Positions 16,018-25,655 of a DNA stretch of 62,816 nucleotides are shown here, one piece after another. Where the stretch lies: NCBI GenBank assembly GCA_017540825.1, contig JAFYAH010000047.1, positions 1-62,816 of the forward strand. Direction: 5' to 3'. Every line of letters begins with the position of its first letter. Position 1 is the first letter of the stretch. This DNA comes from Candidatus Methanomethylophilaceae archaeon. GTDB taxonomy: Archaea; Thermoplasmatota; Thermoplasmata; Methanomassiliicoccales; Methanomethylophilaceae. The position numbers and the translations under genes are program-made. The notes under the pieces were generated by a model, which worked only from the letters and a program-made list of their open reading frames with translations, had not been told where the DNA came from and made no database searches.

Positions 16018-16602
16018 TTGCCGGGCGTGGACCGCCGTCAGACGAAGACCAGAAAGGCCGTCTTCAAGGCCTTCGTGGAGCTCTTGGAAGAAAAGGGGTA
16101 CCCCTCGATCACCATCCAGGACATCATAGACAGGGCGGACATAGGCAGGAGCACGTTCTACTCCCACTTCGAAACGAAGGAGGACCTTCTGAACGTCCTC
16201 TGCGAGAGCATCTTCGACCATGCGTTCTCCAGCATACAGCAGAAGGAGAGCACCCATGACTTCACCGGCAGGGAAGACCTCGAAGGCGAGCTCACGCACA
16301 TCCTGTACCACCTAAGGGACAGCAAAGGATACCTCAAGGGGATCTTCGCCAGCGAGAGCGGGGACGTCTTCATGCGCTATTTCAAGAACAACCTCCGCGA
16401 CGTCTTCGAGAAGGACGCCGGCCTCTCGCCGAAGGGGATCCCGGAGGACTACGCGGTGGAGCACAGCGTCTGCTGGTTCGCGGAGACCGCCAGATGGTGG
16501 ATGGACGGCGACAGGGTCGAGAGATACTCCCCGGAAGAGGTCGTGAAGTTCTTCTGGCACTACATGAGAGGCGCGGAACGAGCCCTTTCCGATAGTTTTT
16601 GA
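16018..16602 (+). CDS. TetR-family transcriptional regulator
   Basis: About 190 residues. The N-terminal TetR DNA-binding domain is clear: TRKAVFKAFVELLEEKGYPS, then ITIQDIIDRADIGRSTFYSHF, with the helix-turn-helix at about residues 32-52. The C-terminal half is a helical ligand-binding region of unknown specificity. The start is uncertain: TTG at 16018 or GTG at 16027 both suit the family. It is divergent from the metal ATPase with 171 bases between, where two palindromes surround the pump promoter, so it probably represses the pump. Confidence 0.87.
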   Translation: MPGVDRRQTKTRKAVFKAFVELLEEKGYPSITIQDIIDRADIGRSTFYSHFETKEDLLNVLCESIFDHAFSSIQQKESTHDFTGREDLEGELTHILYHLRDSKGYLKGIFASESGDVFMRYFKNNLRDVFEKDAGLSPKGIPEDYAVEHSVCWFAETARWWMDGDRVERYSPEEVVKFFWHYMRGAERALSDSF

Positions 16603-16633
16603 GATAACCCTTAAGTCGCCTGCTCGTTTAGCG

Positions 16634-18609
16634 ATGGCGTCAACTCTACGAAAAGGCGATACCATCCAAAAGAAAAGCATCATGATCATCGCAGCGTCGC
16701 CGCGATAGCCTTGGCTGTCCTGGCCGGCGCCCTGCTAATCGGCGACGGTGGGAACGAGCCCAGAGAAGCCGATCCCTTCGGAACAGACATCGTCCTGGAC
16801 ACCACCTACCACAAGGCCGTGCCCCTGGACCCTGGCGCGATAGCCGTCGACCTGCCTTCCTCCTACAGCCAGACGGACGAGGGCATCGTGACCTCCGTCA
16901 AGGACCAGAGCCCCTGGGGGACCTGCTGGGCGTTCGCCGGGACCGCAGCCGCGGAGACCGCCATCCTGAAATGCCTCGGGACGACCGCCAAGGAGAGCGG
17001 GCTCGACCTCTCCGAAAGGCACCTCGTCTGGTTCTCCAGCCACCCCATAACCGCCGAGGACAGCCTGTCCCAGCAGGGAGAGGGGATACACATACTCGGG
17101 GAGACCGCAGACAACACCAACATCACCTTCGATGTCGCCGGGACCTCGGACATGTTCTCCTACCTCTACTCCTGCGGCATAGGGCCGGTCCCCGAGGAGG
17201 ACTTCCCCTACCGCGGTATAGTCGGATTCTCCTCGCTCGACTTCTTCACCGACGAAGCTTACGCGGAGAAGTCCGAGGCCGCCCTCGGATCCGTATTCAA
17301 GTCGCTGTACGGAGGCGACTTCGACGCCGTCTACGCCAAGCTCAAGAAAGAAGGGAAGATCCAGAGCTTCATCGACACAGAAACGAAGAGGGGCCTGGAG
17401 TTCCCGGAAGGGACCACTCCTGACAACCTCAGCAGAGAGTCCTGCATGAAAGCCCTGAGGGCTTACGTGGTGAAGGTGTACACGAGATCCGACGAGTACT
17501 CCAAGTACGACGACTGGAGCATCCCTGCGACCGACGAGAGGGGCGAGAGCAACCGCTTCCTCACGACCGGATGCTCCCTGCTCGACGGAAACGTGCTCCC
17601 GGACTCCGTCGTAGTCGCCGACAAGAAGTATGGCGGCATCAACGAGTACACGACCAAGATGATCAAGAAGGAGATCTACGAAGGAAAAGGGATCAGCGTC
17701 GGGTACAAGCACAGCAGCAGCATATACAACTCCAAGACCGGAACGATATACAACCCCGAGTTCGCAGGAATGAACCACTACGTCCAGATAGTGGGATGGG
17801 ACGACGGCTACTCCAAGGACAACTTCCTCGTCGCTCCGGAGAAGGACGGGGCATGGCTGATCAAGAACAGCTGGGGGTCCGAGACGGACGGGCACGGGGT
17901 CAACGGAAAGACCTACTACGACGACACGGGATTCAAGAACGCCGAAGGCAAGGCCACCGGCTTCATGTGGATCTCCTACTACGACAGGACCCTGACCGCG
18001 ATCGAGAGCCTCGAGTTCACCGACAAGCTGAGCGACGAGGAGGGGTTCAACACCTACATGCACGACTACCTGCCCGGGATAGGGCAGCGGTGCTTCTCCT
18101 CGGACACTGCGACGAAGACTGCCAACGTCTTCAAGATCGAGGACGACGAGAAGCTCACCGCGCTGTCCGTCAGCACCACCTGGGTCAGATCCGACGTCAG
18201 CGTGGCGGTGTACCTCCTGGACAGCGGATACAAGAGCCCCGAGGACGGGACCAAGGTCTATTCCTTCAGCAAGGTGATCGAGAACGCAGGCTACCACACC
18301 ATCTTCCTGGACGCTCCCATCGGCATGAAGGCGGGGCAGTCCGTCTCGATAGTCGTCGAGGAGAAGAACACGAACTTCCGCGAGGGGAAGACCGTGTACC
18401 TGATGTCCCCCAGCCTCTGTCCCGACAAGAAAGGAGCCCAGGCCGACGACTTCCCGCGTTATGGGGAATCGGTCGTGAACGAAGGAGAGAGCTTCCTGTT
18501 CAACCTGGGCAAGTGGATGGACTGGTCGAAGGTCGTGCCGAAGATAAGCGACGGCCTGCCCATGGTCATAGACAACTTCAGCATCAAGGCGTTCACCGTA
18601 GACGCTTGA
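16634..18609 (+). CDS. Exported papain-like (C1) cysteine protease, signal-peptide frame broken
   Basis: The mature part has the C1 papain signature: oxyanion Gln and nucleophile in SVKDQSPWGTCWAFAG (Cys near residue 71 counted from 16711), the His in MNHYVQIVGWD (near 355) and the Asn in WLIKNSWGS (near 385). A lectin-like C-terminal domain follows, as in other archaeal and bacterial secreted C1 proteases. The ATG at 16634 gives a basic n-region (MASTLRKGDTIQKKS) and the first hydrophobic residues, but one base is missing near 16695, after which that frame meets TAG at 16706. The rest of the hydrophobic core (VAAIALAVLAGALLIG) and the enzyme are in the other frame. Without the frameshift this is one secreted protein; a TTG at 16711 is the only start in the downstream frame. 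Confidence 0.8.
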
Positions 18610-20521
18610 AGGCGAAACAGGGGGAGGAGGTCTCCCCCATCTTCCCTCGGCTTCGGCCGAGGAGCTTCTTTATGGCTTCGGTCAGCAGCCTGTTGACCTG
18701 CTTCCCGTCCAGCTTCCCCTTCAGAGCGCCCATCACTGGGCCCATGAGGGGGCCGACCGCGGCCATCCCCTTGGAGCGGACGAAGTCCTCGCGCTCCCTG
18801 ACGATGCCCTCTATGATCGCGGACGCCTCGCCCTCGTCGACCGCCTCCAGCCCGAGCTTCCCGATGGCGTCCCCCGGCCTGGTCCCGGATGCCATCTCCT
18901 TGAGGATGGCGGGAAGGGCCTCCTTCGCGAACCTCCCCTGCTTCAGGAGATCGAACGCCTCCGCGAGGGAGTCGTCCGATATCGCCGAGGCGTCGGCGCC
19001 GTCCTTCTCCATCTCGCTGAAGGTGTTCAGAAGGGTGGTCGCCGCGATCGGGGCCATGGACCTGTCCTCGGAGAGCCTCTCGAAGAGCTCGTCCTGGCTC
19101 TGCCTCACGATCTGATGCGCCTGCTGGGCGTTGATGCCGTAGTCCTCTACGAGGCGCCTCTCTATCTGCTCGGGGAACTCGGGCATGTTGTCCCTTATGT
19201 CCGCGATCGTCTCGTCGGTGATCAGGGTGGGCGGGACGTCCGTCTCGGGATACATCCTGGCGGCTCCGGGGAGAGGCCTGGAATACTTCGTGGTTCCGTC
19301 GGGGAGAGGGTCCCTGGTCTCTTCGGGAACGCCTTCCAGAGCCTCGTTGGCCCTGACGACGGCCATCTCCAGCGCATCTACGGCCTTCTTCTCCTTGGCG
19401 GCGCAGATGACGAACGCGTCGTTCTCGCCGGTCATCCCGAGAAGCTCCCTCAGCCTGTCGACGTACTCCTGCTCTATGCCGTAGTTGGGGAGCTCGTCGG
19501 AGTGGAAGATCCCCTTCACCCCTTTGGTGCGTGCGCGCTGGGCCATCTCTGCTCCGAGCCTGAGCGTCTTGTTGTCGCCGTTCATGACCCCGGCGAACCC
19601 GGGAAGGCGGACGGCGATGACCTTCCCCTTGTCGGAGAGGGCCCCCTTGATTACCTTGGACTCGCAGTCCTTGAAGATGTCGGTGGCGTCCACGGTCTCG
19701 AAGGCGGCTGGCTTCGTGCCCCTCCCGTTCAGGATCGACTTCACCCTGAGCAGCATCTTCTGCCTGGCGACCTCGTTCCTCACGTAGTCCGGGATGAGCT
19801 TGAGGTCCCCGACCCCTTTGAGCTCTATGCGGGCGCCGCCCGGGATCGATATGTTCAGGTCCTGGCGGATGGTCCCCAGGCCCCTCTTGACCCTCTTGGT
19901 GGCCCTGAGGAGGGTACCGAGCCTGTACGCGACCTCCATGACCTCCTCGGGAGTCCTCATGTCCGGGCCGGTGGCGACCTCTATGAGCGGGATCCCCAGG
20001 CGGTCCGTCCTCCAGACGACCTCGTCGCTCTTGGTCTCGACGCGGCGGCACGCGTCCTCCTCCAGGCACACTGACAGGATGGAGATCTTCCTGTCCCCCA
20101 CGTCGACGTGGCCGTCTGTGGAGATCAGCGCGGTCCTCTGGAACCCGGACGTGTTGGAGCCGTCGACGACGATCTTCCTCATGAAATGGACCTCGTCCAC
20201 GATGTTGGCGCCGAGCATCTCCGAGAACGTGAGGGCGATCCTCATGGCGTCGGCGTTGACGTCGTGCGGAGGCTCCTCGTCCAGCTCTACCAGGCAGCTG
20301 GTGCCCTCGCAGCACTGGTACCTGTAGCCCAGATGCCTCTGGAACTGGGCCAGCGCGGCGCGGTCGATCTCCCCCATCTCGGAGGTCGTGGGCCTGAGCC
20401 TCCTGTAGTATGCGCCGAACCCCTCCTCGCAGAGCCTGGACTCGCAGCAGCAGAACAGCTTCTTCGTGTCCAGCTGCTGGTGAATCTCGATCCCGCACAT
20501 CATCTCGTAGTCTTCGCTCAT
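18593..20521 (-). CDS. gatE: Glutamyl-tRNA(Gln) amidotransferase subunit E
   Basis: The 642-residue tRNA-binding kinase/transamidase subunit of the archaeal GatDE complex, which converts Glu-tRNA(Gln) to Gln-tRNA(Gln). It opens with CGIEIHQQLDTKKLFC, the GatB/GatE signature, then has RQDLNISIPGGARIELKGV near residue 225, an internal inserted domain, and a C-terminal YqeY-like tail. The ATG is one frame away from gatD's 3' end and the genes overlap. It overlaps the converging protease gene by 17 bases at the 3' end. Length is normal for the family. Confidence 0.95.
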   Translation of the reverse strand: MSEDYEMMCGIEIHQQLDTKKLFCCCESRLCEEGFGAYYRRLRPTTSEMGEIDRAALAQFQRHLGYRYQCCEGTSCLVELDEEPPHDVNADAMRIALTFSEMLGANIVDEVHFMRKIVVDGSNTSGFQRTALISTDGHVDVGDRKISILSVCLEEDACRRVETKSDEVVWRTDRLGIPLIEVATGPDMRTPEEVMEVAYRLGTLLRATKRVKRGLGTIRQDLNISIPGGARIELKGVGDLKLIPDYVRNEVARQKMLLRVKSILNGRGTKPAAFETVDATDIFKDCESKVIKGALSDKGKVIAVRLPGFAGVMNGDNKTLRLGAEMAQRARTKGVKGIFHSDELPNYGIEQEYVDRLRELLGMTGENDAFVICAAKEKKAVDALEMAVVRANEALEGVPEETRDPLPDGTTKYSRPLPGAARMYPETDVPPTLITDETIADIRDNMPEFPEQIERRLVEDYGINAQQAHQIVRQSQDELFERLSEDRSMAPIAATTLLNTFSEMEKDGADASAISDDSLAEAFDLLKQGRFAKEALPAILKEMASGTRPGDAIGKLGLEAVDEGEASAIIEGIVREREDFVRSKGMAAVGPLMGPVMGALKGKLDGKQVNRLLTEAIKKLLGRSRGKMGETSSPCFAFKRLR

Positions 20522-20522
20522 C

Positions 20523-21812
20523 GGCCACCCTCCTGTCGGACATCTCCCCTGCGAGAGGAGTCCTCATGATCGCCTTGGCATCCTCCGGGGAGGACGAGTT
20601 GGCCAGAGCCCACATCAGCTTGACGTAGGCCGTCTCCGGAAGCATGTCCAGCACGGTGACTGCTCCGGCGGCGAGCATGTCCCTCCCGGTGTTGTACACG
20701 TTTAGGTTCGTCCTCCCGTTGAGGCACTGGGAGGTGAGGACCACCACGGTCCCGTTGTCGTTGGCCTTCCTGATCAGGGGGATCATGTTCTCGTTGACAT
20801 GCCCTAGGCCGGACCCGGCGATGACCACGCCCTTGGACTTCATGAACACGTCCTCGAAGAGAGCGGGGTCCATGCCGGGATAGTACTGCAGGAGCACGCA
20901 CGACCTCTCCATGCCTATCCTGGCGACCGCCTTGGCGGAGGAGACGCCCGGGCCGTCCGTCTTGAACTCTATCTTCCCGTCCTTGTCGATGTGCGCGACC
21001 GGAGGGGCGTTTATGCTGCGGAACGCGTCGCGGCGGGAGGTGTGCATCTTCCTGACGCGGGTCCCTGCGTGGACGGCGAACGAGTCGTCGCCCAGGGTGT
21101 CGTGCATCACTACGAACACGCCCGAGCGCTTTCCCTTCGTGCAGAACCTGGCGCATGCGACGAGGTTGCTGGACGCGTCCGACGAGGGCCTGTCCGAGGA
21201 CCTCTGCGCCCCCACGAGCACGACGGGCTTGGGGACGTCGCCGAGCATGAACGACAGGGCGGCCGCGGTGTATCCCATGGTGTCCGTCCCGTGGGGGATG
21301 ATCACGCCGTCCGCTCCGTTGTCTATCTCCTCCGCGACGGCCTCGGCCAGCTCCTGCCAGTGCTCCACGTTCATGTTCTCCGAGAATATGGAGAAGAGGA
21401 CCCTGGCGTCTATGTTCGCTATGTCCCTTATCTCGGGGACGGCGTTGACCATGTCCGAGGTGGAAAGCGCGGGATGGACTGCTCCGGTCCTGTAGTCCAC
21501 GTAGGAGGCTATCGTTCCCCCGGTCCCGATGAGGACCAGCTTGGGAAGCCCTTTCTTGAACTCCACCTCGGCCTCCTTCCTGGACCTCTCGGCGGGCGCC
21601 TCCAGCACGCTGACCTCCGCCGCGTCCGTTATCCTGACCCCGACGTTGTACCCGCTCTTCATCTTCAGGATGAGGACGTCCGGGTCGCTGAACTCGTGGT
21701 GGGGCATAAGGGTCCCCACGAACGTCCGCCCGTCCCTGACGACGGACAGCTTGGACCCTTCGACGGCGCCGATAGAGGCCAAGGTTTCTGAAAGTGCATC
21801 TGAGTAGCTCAT
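20523..21812 (-). CDS. gatD: Glutamyl-tRNA(Gln) amidotransferase subunit D
   Basis: L-asparaginase-type subunit that releases ammonia from Gln for GatE. Visible motifs: LIGTGGTIASYVD (catalytic Thr) near residue 97, IIPHGTDTMGYTA (Thr and Asp) near 170, and the later catalytic Lys region. Homology runs to about residue 430 (TPLAGEMSDRR), directly at gatE's start. No stop occurs there: the same frame stays open across all of gatE to a stop at 18459 (1117 codons from this start). The coordinates given are the end of recognisable homology. The ATG at 21812 suits a TATA-like GATAAACAAA about 35 bases upstream. Confidence 0.92.
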
Positions 21813-21937
21813 GCTGTTCGGACGGCGCATGACAATCTTTGTTTATCACGATTCCGAACGGCCGCAGACCCTCCTCTGCCCCTCTTGCGGCAAAAACAGA
21901 GCATATTCTTTATCCGCATGCCGTCATACCCTCCCTC

Positions 21938-22597
21938 ATGCACATAGTCCAGCCTGGCATGGAGATCGACGTTCTCAAGGAGAACAACAAGATCGCCAAC
22001 GAGAACCGCCGCCTGCTGAAGAGCCATGGGATAAAATCGGTCGATTTCATGGGATCCATAGGCGCAGGGAAGACCGCGCTCATCATAAAGCTGGCAGAGA
22101 AGCTCAGAGCGAAAGGGGTCCGCGTTTGCGCCATAGCCGGCGACGTCACCGGGGCCGACGACTACGGGAGGTTCGAGAGGTCCGGGCTGGAGGCCGTGAA
22201 CTGCAACACCGGCCACGAATGCCACTTGGACGCCAACCTCGTCAGGAAGTCCCTGTCCAAGATCGACCTGGACAGGTACGACGTCATATTCATAGAGAAC
22301 GTCGGGAACCTCGTGTGCCCCGCCGACTTCCCTCTGGGCACAGACTACAGGGCGGTGGTGGTGTCCACTACCGAGGGGGACGACATGGTCCGCAAGCACC
22401 ATGACATCTTCCTGCACTCCGACGTCGCCATACTGAATAAAATGGACATAGCGGACGCCGTCGGCGTGGACCCCCAGGTCATCCTGGATGACTACAGGAA
22501 GCTGACCGGCGGGCTCAAGAGCATGTACACGTGCAGCACGAAGAAGGACGAAGGGATCGACGAGATCCTCAACGCCCTGGGATTCCGAGGTGATAAG
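21938..22597 (+). CDS. hypB: Hydrogenase/urease nickel incorporation GTPase HypB
   Basis: A SIMIBI GTPase that delivers nickel during [NiFe]-hydrogenase maturation. It shows the P-loop GSIGAGKTALI near residue 38, the metal-binding CNTGHECHLDA region near 87, and the NKMD guanine-specificity motif near 167. Length, about 220 residues, is normal. The ATG at 21938 lies about 26 bases after a TATA box (TTCTTTATCC), giving a leaderless transcript. The frame has no stop and passes directly into purD, so a strict reading gives a HypB-PurD fusion (21938-23920). Its usual partner HypA is not in the window. Confidence 0.92.
22587..22594 (+). promoter_or_regulatory. Strong Shine-Dalgarno site for purD inside the open hypB-purD frame
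   Basis: GAGGTGAT matches the complement of the archaeal 16S 3' end over eight bases and stands three bases before the purD ATG at 22598. In the hypB frame it reads Arg-Gly-Asp. It argues that PurD is initiated separately even though hypB has no stop before it. Confidence 0.7.
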
Positions 22598-23920
22598 ATG
22601 AAGTTTCTAGCTGTAGGTGGAGGCGGAAGAGAGCATGCGGCGGTGGAGGCCCTTTACAGGTCCGGCGCCGAGATCTATTCTGTGATGAAGAACGCCAACC
22701 CTGGGATCATATCGAAGTCGAAGAAGCATCTCCTGTGCAACGAGAAGGACATCGAGAAGGTCTGCGCCTTCGCCAAGGAGAACGGCGTGGAATACGCGTT
22801 CATAGGCCCGGAGGCCCCCTTGGAGGCAGGCATCGTGGACGCCCTAGAGAAGGAAGGGGTGAAGTGCGCCTCTCCTACCAAGGCGGCCGCCAGGATAGAG
22901 ACCTCCAAGACGTTCATGAGGGAGCTCGTCAAGAAGCACGGCATCGCCGGGAACCTTGGGTTCGCCCACTTCGACAACGCCGAAGACGCAGAGGAGTACC
23001 TCAAGGGGATAGACCATGAGATCGTCGTCAAGCCAGTGGGGCTCACCGGCGGAAAAGGGGTCAAGGTCCAGGGAGAGCACCTGCACAGCTTCGCGGAGAC
23101 CATGGGCTACATCAACGAGATCTTCGACAACAACATAGGCGGCGCCGGGGTCATACTCGAAGAGAGGGCTGTGGGAGAGGAGTTCACCCAGATGGTCTTC
23201 GTCGACGGGAAGACCATAGTCCCTCTGCCTCTGGTCCAGGACCACAAGAGGGCCTACGAAGGCGACGTCGGGCCGAACACCGGCGGGATGGGCTCATATA
23301 CCGATGCGGACCACCTGCTCCCGTTCATCACGGCGGACGAGAGGAAGGCCGCCCTCGCCATCCTCCAGAGCATCGTGGACGCCATGGCCGAGGAGGGATG
23401 CCCCTACCGCGGGACGATGTACGGGCAGTTCATGCTCACCGTCAACGGCCCCAAGATCATCGAGATCAACGCCAGGTTCGGAGACCCCGAAGCGATGAAC
23501 GTCCTTCCCATACTGAAGACCGGGTTCGCCGACATATGCAGGATGATGGCCACCGGGACCCTCGGCGGAAACGTGGAATTCGAGAAGAAGGCCACCGTGT
23601 GCAAGTACGTCGTCCCCAGGGGATACGGCGTGAAGTCGGAATCGGGACACGAGATCTCTGTGGACGAGGAAGCGATAAAGGGATGCGGGGCGACCGTCTA
23701 CTACGCCAACGTCGACGTGAAGGACGGGAAGCTGGTCACCGGAACGTCCAGGTCCGTAGGCGTCGTAGGGATAGCCGACACCTTGGAAGAGGCCGAGTCC
23801 AACTGCGAGAAGGCTCTGGAGCACGTGAAGTGCGATGCCATAGCCGTCCGCCACGACATCGGCACCCGCGCCCTGGTCCAGAAGAGGGTCGACCACATGA
23901 AGGCCCTCCGCTCCGCATGA
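22598..23920 (+). CDS. purD: Phosphoribosylamine-glycine ligase (GAR synthetase)
   Basis: Second step of purine synthesis: phosphoribosylamine, glycine and ATP give GAR. The 440-residue ATP-grasp enzyme starts MKFLAVGGGGREHAAVEAL (canonical PurD opening), with EIVVKPVGLTGGKGVKVQ near residue 145, a GPNTGGMGSYTDA near 227, and metal ligands in IIEINARFGDPEAM near 287. It continues in frame from hypB but has its own Shine-Dalgarno site. The TGA overlaps the following TruA ATG (ATGA), so the two are coupled. Confidence 0.93.
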   Translation: MKFLAVGGGGREHAAVEALYRSGAEIYSVMKNANPGIISKSKKHLLCNEKDIEKVCAFAKENGVEYAFIGPEAPLEAGIVDALEKEGVKCASPTKAAARIETSKTFMRELVKKHGIAGNLGFAHFDNAEDAEEYLKGIDHEIVVKPVGLTGGKGVKVQGEHLHSFAETMGYINEIFDNNIGGAGVILEERAVGEEFTQMVFVDGKTIVPLPLVQDHKRAYEGDVGPNTGGMGSYTDADHLLPFITADERKAALAILQSIVDAMAEEGCPYRGTMYGQFMLTVNGPKIIEINARFGDPEAMNVLPILKTGFADICRMMATGTLGGNVEFEKKATVCKYVVPRGYGVKSESGHEISVDEEAIKGCGATVYYANVDVKDGKLVTGTSRSVGVVGIADTLEEAESNCEKALEHVKCDAIAVRHDIGTRALVQKRVDHMKALRSA

Positions 23921-24729
23921 AGCGCGTCGCGATGAAGATCGCCTACCTGGGGTCCGGGTTCTCCGGGTCCCAGGCCCAGCCGGGGCTCCGCACCGTGGAG
24001 TCCCAGGTTCTCGAAGACATAAGGAAGGTCCTGAAGGCCGACGACCCGGAGCTGTCGTTCTCCAGCCGCACTGACAAGGGGGTCAACGCCTTGGGGAACG
24101 CCATCGCATTCCGCTCGGGCATGGACGACCTGCTGACGCTCACCAAGGCCCTCAACTCGGTCTCGGACGGGATATTCTACAGGTCGTACTGCGAGATCGG
24201 GGACGATTTCAACATCAGGCACGCCTCCCGTCGCATTTACAGGTACGTTCTGGACGGAGAGGGCATCGACGCGGAAAGAGCAGGCGAGTGCTGCCGCATC
24301 TTCGAAGGGGAGCACGACTTCCTCAGGTTCTGCCGCTACGACGGGAAGCCCACCACGCTGACGATAGACAGGATCTCCTGCACGCCGTCAGGGGAGCACG
24401 TCGTCCTGGAGTTCGAGGCCAGATACTACCTCTGGAACATGATAAGGAGGATCTCCTCCGCCATAGAGGCTGTCGGGAAGGGGAGGAGGAGCCTCTCGGA
24501 CGTGCGGAAGGCGCTGGACGGGGAGGACGTGTCGTTCGGAGTCGGAAGGCCGGACGCCCTCACCCTGCAGGACGTGCAGTACGACATGCTGAGCTTCTCC
24601 GACGCGGACCCGAAGGCTATACAGGCCCGCAAGAGGGAGCACGTCATGGACGAGAGCCTTCGCCTGGAGTTCTACAGGTCCGTCCGATGCATCAGAAACA
24701 AATACGCGGCGACGAATCCTCCCGCATGA
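23917..24729 (+). CDS. truA: tRNA pseudouridine synthase TruA-like
   Basis: A 270-residue pseudouridine synthase of the TruA family, which modifies positions 38-40 of tRNA. The catalytic aspartate is in SFSSRTDKGVNALG near residue 52. RRIYRYVL and the late FEARYYLWNMIRRI segment, which contacts the base and tRNA, are also present. The start overlaps purD's stop by ATGA, and its own TGA overlaps the next ATG in the same way, forming a tight operon. Confidence 0.9.
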   Translation: MKRVAMKIAYLGSGFSGSQAQPGLRTVESQVLEDIRKVLKADDPELSFSSRTDKGVNALGNAIAFRSGMDDLLTLTKALNSVSDGIFYRSYCEIGDDFNIRHASRRIYRYVLDGEGIDAERAGECCRIFEGEHDFLRFCRYDGKPTTLTIDRISCTPSGEHVVLEFEARYYLWNMIRRISSAIEAVGKGRRSLSDVRKALDGEDVSFGVGRPDALTLQDVQYDMLSFSDADPKAIQARKREHVMDESLRLEFYRSVRCIRNKYAATNPPA

Positions 24730-25655
24730 GCGTTCTCGACGGGCCGATGGACAAGGCTGCGAAGGCCTTGGCGTCCATAGAGGAGGAGAGGGAGGAGACC
24801 ATCAGGCTCTCCAGGGCAGTCATTCGCCTGTCCAAGAGCGCCATCCATGCCATCCATACCGGCTGCGACCCTTCCGAGGACCTGGCTTCCATGCGCGAGA
24901 GGATCGGATCCATAATCTCCGCCGCAAGAGATCCGTCCGTCCTGTCCAGCGGGCCTGTGCAGGACTGCATGTGCGAATACTCCGAGGCGGTCATCCTTGA
25001 CTCGATCGTATCGGGATCCCCTGTCCCCGATCACGAGTCCCTCCGCGTCTCCCCTTCCGCATGGGTGCTGGGCGCATGCGACTGCGAAGGCGAGCTCAGG
25101 CGCATGGTCATGTCGAAGCTCATGGAAGGCGACCTTGAAGGAGCCAGGCGCATGTTCGCGCTTATGGAGGACGTCCACGAGCGGATAATGATGCTGGACG
25201 TGGCGGACCCCGTAGCCCCGGTCAGAAGGAAGCAGGACATCGCCAGAGGGATCATGGACCGTACCCGCTCGGACATGCTCAACGCCGTCCTGTCCTATAG
25301 GAAGCGAAAGCCGATGGCCGCCGTCCCGAACGACCGACGGCGGGGTCAGGCATGCGGCCCTGCGTCTTCGTCCGGGAGATCGTCCTCCTTCGGCGCTGGC
25401 CCTTCCCTAGCGAACTCCAGGATATCCCCGGGCTGGCAGTCGAGGACGTCGCAGATGGCCTCCAGCGTGGAAAGCCTGATGGCGCTGACCTTCCCGGTCT
25501 TGAGCTTGGAGAGGTTGACGTTGGTTATCCCCACCCTCCTGGAGAGCTCCACCAGAGTCATCTTCCTGTCGAGCATGACGCGGTCCAAACGTATGATTAT
25601 CGGCATTCTCACACCATGTCCTGGACCTCTGCCTGCAGAGAGGACCCGTGCTTGA
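24726..25655 (+). CDS. Translin-family RNA-binding protein
   Basis: A mostly helical protein resembling archaeal translin: ETIRLSRAVIRLSKSAIHAIHTG (residues 22-44), then VQDCMCEYSEAVILDSI near 80, and a C-terminal RRKQDIARGIMDRTRSDML helix near 165. Translin binds single-stranded nucleic acids and RNA ends. Homology ends about residue 200 (base 25320). The frame continues to a TGA at 25655, running antisense through the whole Xre gene, so the final 110 residues are probably not real. It is coupled to truA by ATGA. Confidence 0.78.
   Translation: MSVLDGPMDKAAKALASIEEEREETIRLSRAVIRLSKSAIHAIHTGCDPSEDLASMRERIGSIISAARDPSVLSSGPVQDCMCEYSEAVILDSIVSGSPVPDHESLRVSPSAWVLGACDCEGELRRMVMSKLMEGDLEGARRMFALMEDVHERIMMLDVADPVAPVRRKQDIARGIMDRTRSDMLNAVLSYRKRKPMAAVPNDRRRGQACGPASSSGRSSSFGAGPSLANSRISPGWQSRTSQMASSVESLMALTFPVLSLERLTLVIPTLLESSTRVIFLSSMTRSKRMIIGILTPCPGPLPAERTRA
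25346..25607 (-). CDS. Xre-family (YozG-like) helix-turn-helix regulator
   Basis: An 86-residue protein that is essentially one helix-turn-helix domain: MTLVELSRRVGITNVNLSKL, with TLEAICDVLDCQPGDILEF after it, typical of the YozG subgroup that pairs with DUF2975 membrane proteins. The last 20 residues are acidic and disordered. It starts one base after the stop of the DUF2975 gene, so they are cotranscribed. The gene lies entirely antisense to the open 3' extension of the translin gene. Confidence 0.88.

Noticed and set aside
16706-16708. TAG in the signal-peptide region as another sense UAG.
   Set aside because: Reading through it leads to non-signal sequence and a TAA at 16736. A one-base frameshift explains the region better.
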